Source of the DNA: Metallyticus violacea
Lineage: Eukaryota > Arthropoda > Insecta > Mantodea > Metallyticidae
NCBI GenBank assembly: GCA_030762175.1
Contig: CM060830.1
Coordinates: 48,260,501 to 48,324,500, forward strand
DNA length: 64,000 nucleotides
Direction: 5' to 3'
Shown: positions 54,713 to 64,000 of the stretch, piece after piece
How positions within the stretch are numbered: the first letter of the stretch is position 1
Layout of the letters: each line of letters begins with the position of its first letter
Position numbers and translations under genes: made by a program
Notes under the pieces: model-generated
Told to the model about the DNA's origin: nothing
Databases searched by the model: none
The model's input: only the letters and a program-made list of their open reading frames with translations

Positions 54713-56035
54713 TGAATCTTTCTTTTTTTTTATCGTTGTTCTGTCCATATATACGAGTATGTGGAACCATTTTTTATGATATTGTTTTGTTTGCTATCGA
54801 TTTAGTAGTTCTGAATCAGTTTCTTGCATTTTTAAGGCCATTTCCTTGAAATTGTTTCTACGAAATTTCCCATAATACTGTTATAAGATATATTTGTTCA
54901 TTTCCATAATTACCATAATGTATATTTTTCACTTTATAATATATATTCTTCGCTGATCATATGTAGTATAACTTAGCATCTATGTAAAATGGCCAAAATC
55001 TGTGCTTTAAAAATACGTGGAACCATAAAACCTTTTAAGAGTGATATCTGTTCTATATTAGGATAAAGCCAGTCCAGGATATCTCCTATTGTCTTCTGGG
55101 TCTTTAAATGAGATGTTTTGGTCCGGAGAAAGCTACTGTCCCTTTAAATGTGGGCGGGGGTCTTTTAAATACTGTTGAAGGCAGTTGACCCCAATACAGT
55201 TTAAACCGTTTAAGTTTGAAGTAGCGTATCGTGTGATAGATTTTTAAACTCCTGTAAACGAACGAATCAGGTGAGGACAGACTAATTTATAAACAGTCAA
55301 TGGAGAATCAGAGTTTGAAGTTTTACGTATTTCTCGTGGCTTGCATGTCCCAATGATTCCTATTTGAATCAAATATAAGGGCAATACTGGGCTGCTGTTT
55401 ATCATTCTCGTTTTTTATTCTCTTTTTTTTTTCTTCTTCTCCCTGGTATTATTCTGGCATCATCCTACACTATTCGATTTACTCCATTTATTCTTCGGCC
55501 CACTACTTATAATATTTCGCTTCGTTGGGACAGAACGGCCAATAGTTTAAATAGTTTAGTTTAATAAATGTACTAAAGTTATTTAACTCTATCGACAGCA
55601 AAGCACCGATGTTTTAAAGGAAGTTACGTGAAATAAATCATTCTTAATAGTAACGTCGAATCGCGTGCTCATTTACAACTTCAAAACCTCTTTTAGGCCT
55701 GTTGATTTGGGCTTAACGAAATCAGCGCAATTACCCTCAAAGTTTGTTGTTTTGGGTCGTAAACAAAACCACACATCTACAAGAAACAACACCAACCGTG
55801 GCCACCAACAAAAGATGGAGCCGCATCCCCTAAAACACCCCCATCTAGCAGAATGCGTACAAATCACCAACAAACACATCCATTTACTGTTCACTCTCAT
55901 AATAGATGGCATACCTCCCGCGTCAGGCTATTATAGCAAAGTTTCCCTCCACCCAAAATGTCGCTCAAGACCAAACTAACCTTTCGCTCGAGTTTCATCT
56001 CGTTCTAGATTCACAGATAACCCAAACATCCTGTA
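54713..56035. other. No gene recognised
   Basis: AT-rich, with a GC-balanced end (55660-55980) open on both strands (104 codons plus, 79 codons minus). No family recognised and no splice bracketing. Confidence 0.5.
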
Positions 56036-56876
56036 GGAGATGCATTAAGTTTTAAGGTCTCCATTTTTTCCTCACAAATTATTTGCACAAAAAATTAAAA
56101 TTCTGTCACTTCTCAACGCAATCACCTTGCAGACGTACATATGTTTCACAACGTCGATGCCCGGATTCCATGGCCGCTGCGAATGATTTTTTAGGAGTCT
56201 GTTTTGACCACTTAGAAAATCGCAGATGCAATAGAGACCCGACTGTGTGACCATGGAGTGTCTTTCATTGTTGGAAAAAGCCAAAAATCGCTAGGAGCCA
56301 AGTCAGGTGAGTAGGGAACACGAGAAATTCCTGCGTCACGTTTCTACCCCCCTGGAGGACACTTTCCGCATTTCCAGGCCTTCGTGCAGGATTGTGTGGA
56401 CAGATCCCACGGAAATGCCAACTTTGGAGGCGATATCTTCTATACTTAATTGGCGATCCTCCAAAAAACGTTCTTCATTTCCGCAACCACGATGTCTGAC
56501 CGGCTGGTGCTAGGCCGAGGTCATTTCGGTTCGTTGTCACATGACGTTCCGCCTTCTTTGAACCCACGAATACACTCATTAGACACATTCGTAACTCGAT
56601 TACCATGTCTCACTCAACTGGCGATGAATTTCAATGGGTGTCATATCTTGGAAGAGAGGAAAACGAATAATTACTCGCTGTTCTTGCAATTCTTTTAAGT
56701 ATCAAAAACGTTCTTCACTCTAACTGCAACCACAAGGGTTCTGTGCACTGTAAGAGCTGCCATTTTGGTGCTGCATTTAAAAAGAGAGCCAGCATATTTT
56801 AATCTAAGTAGCATGTTTCTATCTGCTTCCAATCCTGTGAAAAAAATCAGAGACCTACAAACTTGAACGCACCTCG
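56036..56876 (-). mobile_element. mariner element, internally deleted, clean ends
   Basis: Terminal inverted repeats of about 38 bp (right end, read inward: CGAGGTGCGTTCAAGTTTGT; left: GGAGATGCATTAAGTTTTAA) lie between TA dinucleotides. The minus strand encodes a well-kept second helix-turn-helix, 'RQLSIEDIASKVGISVGSVH' and 'TILHEGLEMRKVSSRG'. A deletion then jumps to 'VPYSPDLAPSDFWLFPTMKD', retaining the third catalytic Asp, and a C terminus ending 'YVRLQGDCVEK' after a frame change. The first two catalytic blocks are gone. Confidence 0.92.
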
Positions 56877-58275
56877 TATTTTGTAAGCATATGCATAAGT
56901 TAATAATAAATATCGCACATAAATGTGGTTTCCAGTCAATCACATTGTTGTAAAAGAAATGTTGTGAGTTTAATTTTTCTGGTTTTGATGTTATAAAAAA
57001 GAAAATATTGTTAGTGTTGGTTTTATAAATGTGTAATACATATCGCATACATTTCATGCATCTAAAACCGAATAAGTAAATATATACGTTGATTATTTGT
57101 AGCCACAATGTTGGTATCATCTGTATATAGCTCAGCATGGGTACGATACAATTTTAAATATTCCATTTTTAAGTATATCTGATTGTATAAACGTTTCTAT
57201 TCTATAAACACGCCCTTAATTAGAGTTAACAAATTTTTATTACATTTTGAAAACGCTTTTTCTCTCCACACAAGCTTAGACTTTAAAGCACTTTAACGGC
57301 TTGGGAAGGATGAACTAAGAACAGCCTTTAGATTGCGAAAGAAAAGCAAAAACACTTGGTGCTAGATAAGGTAATTAGGGAGCATGGTAAATTAGTTCAA
57401 TCTTGTCTCTCTGGGAAATACCTGCAGCAAAGACACCGATGAGAGAAGCTCTATCTTGCTTAAAGTGAACTACAGGGAGTGATTATTTTTCTTCAGTTAT
57501 TGCCGAGGGTACAGTACTTGAGTAGAGTTTGTTACATGTGACACTGCACAGGGTACAAATTATATTGTGTTTTAAGAAATTTATTAAAATATTTATGGCC
57601 GATTTTAAATAATATATCCTTTGTTAATATTTATCAACGTGTTAACATCTTGCGTTCTACCAATTCTTTCCGTTAACACGTTCTTAAGGTCCCCGAGGAT
57701 TGGGAATAGCATAAATCGAGAAGGCGGTGTAAGAACTTTATGACTTTTGAATTCACTTTTGTTTGTAAATAATTACAGAAATCTACAAAATTGAACTTTG
57801 TGAGAGCGATTTTATTTTTGAATAGTGGTTATAAATATTTCAGCAGTGCTGCCTTAAAAATACTCATATCAGAATGTTTTACAAATTAGGAATGATATAT
57901 TCAGATTTTTATTCCAGAAAATGCACACAGCTTAGAGATTGTATAAGTAATATATAATAACTATTAAGAATGTTCTTTTTTAACTCCATTAGCTCACTTA
58001 ATACCGAAAACAATTAACAGAATCTCATTTTTTTGTTTTTGATTATACTTCTCTTAAATTTTTTCTTGAATATTATGACAATATCTCTTCGAGCGTCTAG
58101 CAGTGATTCGCGATAACATATACATTTTATACAGATAAGATTTCTACGTTCAACAGCGGGATTGGTCATTTTTGATGCCTCAAGTCTACACTTTATACAG
58201 TTCGTTTGGTGTAGGGGAAAAAGAAATTATAAACTTGTCCCTTTTCACCCTTTGTTGCGATTATTTGTTATTGAT
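56877..58275. other. No gene recognised
   Basis: AT-rich; a minus-strand frame of 147 codons starting in unique sequence at 57138 runs into the mariner 5' end and is not supported as a gene. Confidence 0.6.
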
Positions 58276-58485
58276 TTGGTTTATTTAAAGAGGCTCTTTA
58301 ATATCTCAGGTCATCAGCGTCCAAATCAATTCATGGCATGAAAGGGAGTACAAATTTTGCTCAGAGGCCTCTTCTTTCAGGCCTGAGGTTCTTTTACTAT
58401 CCATAAACCCTGACCGGGATTGAACCCGCGATCGTGGTCTACGAGGCAGATATGGCTACCACTACACCACCAGAACCGTCTGTTC
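58276..58485 (-). mobile_element. SINE2 with internal deletion
   Basis: 3' end (plus strand AGAGGCTCTTTAATATCTCA, GGTCATCAGCGTCC), middle ('AAATTTTGCTCAGAGGCCTC') and head (ATTGAACCCGCGATCGTGGT, 'CACTACACCACCAGAACCGT') are present. The 'GGAAGCCAT' block between middle and head is missing. The tRNA-like head is well kept. Confidence 0.85.
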
Positions 58486-59606
58486 AGATTCACATTAGTG
58501 TATGTGAAAATAAATGTTTGCACAATTAAATATATTCTATTTAGACTATTTCACTGCCAATATAACGGCGTAAACCGTCTTTTGTTCATATTTGGAGTAA
58601 ATGCATTGCTTCATTCGTGTTACAGCTTCTACGGTAGAAATATAACTGGATACCCTTGTGAATGGCTACTTTCTGAATATATCTTGTAAATTTGCAATAC
58701 TGCATTATACATTGACGTTTTAAATGCATTTCTTTGAGTTCATATACGAAAGACAGAACAATTAATTAATTTTAAACCCGAAACGTGACGGAAAGTGTCT
58801 ACTATTAACGTATTGTAATATTCAAGCTCCTATGCATTATGACGGCAGGGTGGAAATATAAATTTTAAATGGGTCTTCTCCACTTAAGTTGGGGTGCAAT
58901 TAAAGAGTGACGGAAGGAGGTCCTTGCTCTACCCTGCAGGATGTTTCCTTCCGTGGCAATTCATTACCTAATATCTCACCCTTACCGCACCATATTAACC
59001 CTAGCCTTCCTTTCTTTATTTCCCCTAACAGGTCCTTATTTACAAGTTCACCAGGTCACAAAAATGGAAGAAAAGTGATGCGGGAATGGAACACAATTTT
59101 AAGTGAGCCCTCGCCTCTATTTTCATCATGAGAACGGCGTTGTAGAAGTCTTCGCTATGCAATAGAGAGAAGGGTCCAGATCTTATTGTTTTGTTACTCG
59201 CAAAGATGAGAATAAGCCTTTGATGTCGGAGAGAGACTTTCCCTTTCTACTCTACCATTTATTTCCCTCTTGCCTGCTTTTGTCTCTGCCTTTTTTTTAC
59301 CTTGCTCTTTTTGGGGCGAACTTTAAAAGAAAAAGGTATCATACTCCACCCCCTCGCCCCGCTGTATATCGTGCGGGAAATTTTCTGAGGCTTTGCCGGA
59401 ACGTCGTTTGAAAAGTCAAGAATTGGTAATCGGTAGCCTGCAATCTGGAACAAAGCAAGGAAGGACATCTTTCTAATAATGGGTGCTTTTATTTCGAGAC
59501 CGATATAACATCTTCTTTGCAGCCTCAGGCATGTTGTTCAGCACCGCCTCTTCTTGTCTCTTTCCACTCCGTTCTCCAATCCTCTTTTGTATTTAAATTA
59601 CACTTC
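58486..59606. other. No gene recognised; GC-richer stretch at 58850-59440
   Basis: Short frames on both strands without domain or splice support. It could include UTR or regulatory DNA of the candidate at 59732, but this is speculation. Confidence 0.5.
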
Positions 59607-59612
59607 TTTATT
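59607..59612 (-). terminator. AATAAA polyadenylation-signal match
   Basis: Minus-strand AATAAA about 120 nt downstream of the stop of the 59732-60067 frame, in a position suitable for its 3' UTR. Such hexamers are frequent in AT-rich DNA, so support is modest. Confidence 0.3.
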
Positions 59613-59731
59613 CTTAATTTACACACAAGTTTAATTTAGACTGCACTATGAAGTCTGCAGATGGAAAATGATTACAGTTTGTTTTACAGGGTAAACACCT
59701 GGTCAAGAACACAGTGAAGAATTCTTTACTC

Positions 59732-60067
59732 TTACAGCCCAAGATCAGTGAAAAGCACATGCAACAGCTGCCGCAATACTTGGAATAAAGCTTTCATATT
59801 TATACAATTGCTTCTAACTGGAGCATACACTGTGTCTTTCATGGTTTTGTCGTCCGTTCCACGGCACCTGACGGATCGGCAGTAAGAGCGGTAACTTCCG
59901 GCGAAGCAATTGCAATATCCACGTAACTTATTCAAGTTCTCCCAATCACAGCTAACGAACACTACAATGAAAATAATAAGAAAACTTATGACAGGAGATG
60001 TTGGAAATATTTTCCTGCGACATTCACATATTACTATCATCTTTTTAGAAAATTGTCGTTTACACAT
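59732..60067 (-). CDS. Candidate gene or terminal exon with a Cys-rich domain
   Basis: The 111-codon minus-strand frame contains a hydrophobic stretch (FLIIFIVVFVSC) followed by DWENLNKLRGYCNCFAGSYR, then SYCRSVRCRGTDDKTMK and a tail with one more Cys. The Cys spacing (C-x12-C-x-C-x9-C-x4-C) suggests a disulphide-bonded extracellular peptide. Two readings fit. It may be a secreted protein whose signal peptide starts at Met1 or Met10. Or it may be a 3'-terminal exon whose acceptor is TTATTATTTTCATTGTAG, the hydrophobic run then being a translated pyrimidine tract. G/C-rich third positions in the Cys-rich part differ from the surroundings. No family recognised. Confidence 0.4.
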   Translation of the reverse strand: MCKRQFSKKMIVICECRRKIFPTSPVISFLIIFIVVFVSCDWENLNKLRGYCNCFAGSYRSYCRSVRCRGTDDKTMKDTVYAPVRSNCINMKALFQVLRQLLHVLFTDLGL

Positions 60068-61049
60068 ATCAGTTCATCTTAAGAATTTTAGTGAATTTCT
60101 CGCCTGATGTTTTCTTTCAGTTCTTCTAATGTGTGGGTAATTTTTCCGTGCTCATTTTTTTCAACTTCCGCCAGAAATAAAGACATACACTTTCAGTGTG
60201 TCATTCCTGCAGTTATGGTAATCTGGAAAAATTGTTGCGTACCACATCAATTTTCTCGTTGCATAAGGGTTTCAGGTATAAAATATATTTCTTTGTGATA
60301 TTTTTCGTCAAAACATAACCACGTAAGTGAAACCATGCTCAGTAAAAATGTTAAGTAAAATTATCACTAACGTTCCGTAACATACAATTCTAGAATTTTC
60401 CGAATATCAGGATCACCTTCCTGCAATTTGTATGCTTCCAAGTTAAATTTACTTATTTTTAGGATGAGCTGGTGTGTGAGAATGCTAATTTTCTAAAAGA
60501 ATGCCAGAAATGTAGCAACATCTCTTGTTATAAGCCAGTACTCTGGATGTCGGCATGTTAGGTCAGTCTGTTATTGCAGCACGAATGATATACAGAGATC
60601 GCTTGATAGTATACAAATCGGAAAGAGGTTTAGGGCAAGCGTTCCTCTTTTAATACCTACAGTACATGCTTATGATTTTGCTACTGAAGACCAAACATAA
60701 TGAATTCTGGAAAATTCTTGAACCATGGTTTGATTGTTCATGCTTTACGACTCGGAGCTGGTGTTTGTTGGAAGAGTCAATAACTATGTAGCGTTCAACT
60801 TCATAACACCTTCCAAGATGTGTCCTTGACACTGCTTGACTCCAGTATTTATCTTATGTTGGCAAAAATACATGATGGTTACACTCAGGTGCGACACTCC
60901 AATGAAATCATCATTGATACAGGGAAATGCCTTCTCAGGACCTAGAGTACTGTCTTCTTAGCTTCTTAAGGGCTTCTTCCATATATTTGGTGGTTTTGTT
61001 TATTATATTCTTTCCTCTATCGTGAAAAGTCTGTCATTAGTAAAGAGTC
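60068..61049. other. No gene recognised
   Basis: AT-rich with scattered short frames; nothing supported. Confidence 0.6.
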
Positions 61050-61110
61050 GGTTGGGATGGTCTGGTGGTAACCATATACTTGCCTCGTACGACACGAATA
61101 TTACGACACG
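61050..61110 (+). mobile_element. SINE2 tRNA-like head fragment
   Basis: 'GGGATGGTCTGGTGGTAACC' and ATATACTTGCCTCGTACGAC match the SINE2 head through the anticodon-like region. The B box and body are replaced by unrelated sequence. Confidence 0.6.
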
Positions 61111-61464
61111 TAAAAGAACCCAAATCCTGAAATAGATCAAATTGTATTGGCTGTTTCAAGCACTCAATTGAATTGAACGCTGACATGTTGAGATTCTAAA
61201 TTGTGTTCGTAAATAACAAATTAAGTCAAACAAGTAAAGAGGATATTATAGCGCCCCTTTTTAAAATGCCACTGAAAGTCTCTTCGTTAAACCATACGCG
61301 ATTTTTAGGTTAGGTTTCAAAAGATGTGTAATAGGCGAACTTGTTAACAGTGCAGTGAACATATTGGATCATTTTTACATTTGGTTTGGATTGTAAGCGC
61401 AGGGGAATGTTCGGTTCTTCAACTTGTTCAACATCTGGACATTTGTTGCTACGATCGTCATAGA

Positions 61465-61650
61465 TACATCCTGGAGGAAGGGATGAGATGAGAAAGATAC
61501 CGGACGGCCAGGATCCTAGGGCTAGTCCCTAATATATTTTCAAGTAAAACATCTGATGTCGAAAGAGGTGAAGCAGGTCCGCTTCGATACCGGGGCAGAA
61601 GTCTTTCCAAAGCGCAAGCCACGTTAAACCGCGCCAGCCCATCTAACTTT
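61465..61650 (+). repeat. Second copy of the unclassified repeat at 9835
   Basis: Shares GGAGGAAGGGATGAG, 'GATACCGGACGGCCAGGAT' and 'CTTTCCAAAGCGCAAGCCAC' in the same order and orientation. Ends just before the flank of the SINE2 insertion. Confidence 0.4.
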
Positions 61651-61670
61651 GTCTTATACCCTGTATCAGA

Positions 61671-61973
61671 TACATATAGGTCGCTCCTGGTGGGTTAGCC
61701 GTAACCATACATGTCTTCTAAACCCAAGATCGCGGGTTCAAACCGGTCAGGATCGATGGATTTTTTCGGGCGTAAAAATTCTAAGTATGGCTTCCTTCGA
61801 AACGGAGTTAAAGCCGTGGGTCCCGTCGTACATTTACGGGACGAAAAAGAACCTCAAGCCTCAATGAAGACGCCTCTGAGCAAACTTTTCGGCCGTTTCA
61901 CGCCCGGAATTGAATGGACGCTGATGACCCGAGATGTTCAAGATCGTCCGTAAATAAATGAAATCAACAACAA
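61671..61973 (+). mobile_element. SINE2, full length with perfect 9-bp target duplication
   Basis: TGTATCAGA flanks the element at 61662-61670 and 61974-61982. The order is head (TCCTGGTGGGTTAGCCGTAA), anticodon-like region, B box (GCGGGTTCAAACC), body ('ATGGCTTCCTTCGAAACGGA', 'CCTCTGAGCAAACTTTTCGG') and 3' end ('CGTCCGTAAATAAATG' plus A-rich tail). Best reference copy in the window. Two overlapping forward frames across it are not genes. Confidence 0.93.
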
Positions 61974-61982
61974 TGTATCAGA

Positions 61983-63785
61983 AATGAAAATGGAGAATGG
62001 AAAATTCATGGAAAGTAAAAATCGATCCTAGTATTGCACTAAGTGACCAGGGTAAATCACGAAAAATCAAAATTCAGGATGACCAAAGGGATCAAACTTC
62101 TGAACTTCAGGAATGCCATTATTTCAATAATTTTTAGGCGTTTATTCCTTACGTTTATCAGCTGATGTGCAACACTATTTTTTGCATGTTTGATTAGAAC
62201 AATTTTCAAGTTATCATAGTTAAAAGCAAATTAATACTTGCTTTCATGTTTTTATTTTCATGTTACTAACATAAAGGACATATCTTATGACCTTATGACA
62301 ATACCATTTATAATGCGTAATCAAAAGTTGATTTTATTGCATTGTCTGTGTGTATATTAATCAGTTCTTACCATTAGTTTTTGTAGTTTTTCCTCGGTAG
62401 GTATATCAAGATTCATTTTCGGTCTCTTATTTTTCCCCCAAATCTATTAAAATATGAATAATACATCCGTAAGGCGCAGGAACCACGGGAAGTTCTTTTA
62501 AAAAATAGTTCTTTTACTTTCTGCAACATTTTGTTTTCGTACACGAATCAAAAATTATGTATTCAGTTTTTGGCATTATAGCAACATATACATATAAAGC
62601 TTAAAAAACAGCATCTCGTTTCAGGACGTATTACTTCAATAATGTCAAACACCACTAATACATCGCTTTAACTGCTTTGAGACGGGATACTGAATTGCAA
62701 GGAGTAGGTTTGGAGCATTTATTTCTCAGTTTTTACTGCCAGGGCTCTAGTGGAAGAACTGTTCATTTGAAAGCGCGCAGTGCATGCTAGTAATATTGAC
62801 TAAAACCTGTTTACCGTCAATAATGTCATTATTTCTAAACAGTTACTTTGTTTTTAAAGAGCTGTACTCATCCAGCGCATATGTAAAACGCAATTTGTTC
62901 ACCTAACACCACGTCGCACAATTGTCTCTTCTTGTGAAACGGTTGACCACGTAATTCCCATACTATCGGCACAGCTCTCTCTCTGATTTAATTTCCTAAT
63001 GGAAAGAGACATACACAACATGATCCGTTTTTCGTATGCTCACATGAGCAGTTTCCGTGGAAACGCAGATGTGGCCATTACAAGTGAAGCTGGAAGCCAT
63101 TAGGGAAGGGTTTTATTGCCGTGCAAGGAAACAGGTGAGAAGTACAAAACTGCACCATCGCCTTTGTTTGATATTTATAGCTATTACTGGCATAAACCCG
63201 GCTTAGTTTCAACAGGTAATGCTAGTAGTATGGAGATATTTCCTATTGCTACTTTATTCTTACCCTATGTATAGTTTTACAAACTAGAAAAACGTGGCGA
63301 GTTCAGAATACTAATCTGCAGTATATTTAAAATGTTCTATGCCTGGTTTTAGGAAAAAAAAAATAACAGAGGAACTAAATGAGTTTTGAATTATAAAAAA
63401 AAGTTTTTTATTCTGTAAGAATTATAAGTCACCTATTTCTGCTTCTTACTGCAGCAGGAATCTGTTCTGATTCATCCTCGGAATGAGATAAGCGGTATGT
63501 CCTATAAAGAGTCTTCGAGAATAAATGGTGAAATTTCATAAGCATACTGTGACGTATATGTGCTCATCATGCCCACCAAAAATAGCTTTTTATCTGACAT
63601 TTTTGTTTGAAACAATTTCATCTGACACATTAGAAAACTATTATTTTGTGTCAGCAATATAATTGGAACACCCTGTATAGTATGTGTAATGGATTGAATG
63701 TACTTTAATTAATTCGGTAACTAATACAGATTCGGAATAGCATTAATGCATTACAATATGCGCACAATAAACAGCACGACAGACG
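61983..63785. other. No gene recognised; one transposon-end-like motif
   Basis: AT-rich. 'ATTGGAACACCCTGTATA' at about 63662-63679 looks like the right end of an IS630-type element lying to its left, but no left end or transposase was found. Confidence 0.5.
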
Positions 63786-64000
63786 ACAAAACTAAATTCA
63801 ATTTCAGTCCACATTCATAAAAACGTATGGAGTAATGACTGCAATTGTTTCTCTGATTCTTTGCTTGAGCTGGTCAAGATTCTCAATTATTTCGCTGTAA
63901 CTTTCATTCTTGATATAACCCTACAAGAAAATGTTGAATGGAGGCCAACTTCTTGCTGATAATGGTATAGGTCTATTTCTGCAACTCTGTCAATTGTGAG
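63786..64000 (-). pseudogene. IS630-like transposase C-terminal fragment, cut by window edge
   Basis: Minus-strand reading after a stop gives 'ILTSSSKESEKQLQSL' in one frame and 'IIENLDQLKQRIRETIAVIT' in another. The latter matches the helical C terminus of insect IS630-like transposases (xNLxxLKxRIxxxIxxIT). The catalytic part would lie beyond 64000. Frame-broken in the visible part. Confidence 0.5.

Noticed and set aside
56695..57138. 147-codon minus-strand frame as a gene
   Set aside because: It begins in AT-rich unique sequence and ends inside the 5' region of the mariner at 56036-56876; no domain or codon bias.
61649..61953. Two overlapping forward frames (72 and 80 codons)
   Set aside because: They coincide with a full-length SINE2 delimited by a perfect target duplication.

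Overview
The window is AT-rich eukaryotic DNA, almost certainly from an arthropod and most likely an insect with a large, repeat-laden genome. The evidence is the resident transposons: several mariner copies with TA target duplications, many remnants of the IS630-like (DDE_3) transposase family common in insects, non-LTR retrotransposon 3' ends, and at least three families of short interspersed elements (SINEs), all or most tRNA-derived. A polyneopteran (cockroach, termite or stick-insect type) is a reasonable guess, but this is inference. No complete host gene, rRNA, true tRNA, CRISPR array or virus-like gene was recognised. The region reads as intergenic or, more likely, intronic DNA.

Layout. 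0-9 kb: GC-richer islet, a splice-flanked candidate micro-exon (1029-1082, minus), a degenerate tandem repeat (3060-3765), an IS630-like relic, purine-rich tracts split by a SINE2, and a long palindrome (8215-8748). 9-20 kb: mariner relic, an antisense LINE 3' end with five 99-bp tandem units, SINE3 and SINE1 copies. 20-31 kb: IS630 relics, SINE1/SINE3 copies, LINE ends, and a mariner with both termini (26042-27027). 31-41 kb: a mariner (32766-34289) carrying a nested SINE1, a sequence matching an insect recursive-splicing ratchet point (about 34731, minus), two more mariners, two IS630-like relics and a splice-flanked candidate exon (39789-39893, minus). 41-50 kb: LINE tail, purine-rich tract, AT-rich tandem repeat, and a 47-bp SINE2 insertion with a perfect 13-bp target duplication. 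50-64 kb: an IS630 relic beside a SINE1, an 0.8-kb TAG microsatellite with higher-order structure, a MITE with about 100-bp terminal inverted repeats, an internally deleted mariner with clean ends, SINE2 copies, and an ORF coding a Cys-rich segment (59732-60067, minus).

The transposase copies all carry stops, frameshifts, deletions or lost catalytic residues. None looks autonomous. SINE amplification must have relied on LINE machinery elsewhere. The SINE1 insertion in a mariner and the insertions next to other relics give a partial relative chronology.

Limits: everything was read by eye. Family names come from motif recognition, not a database. Boundaries without target duplications are approximate to tens of bases. 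Candidate exons rest on splice-site quality plus one or two open frames, and pseudo-exons of this kind are common in long introns.
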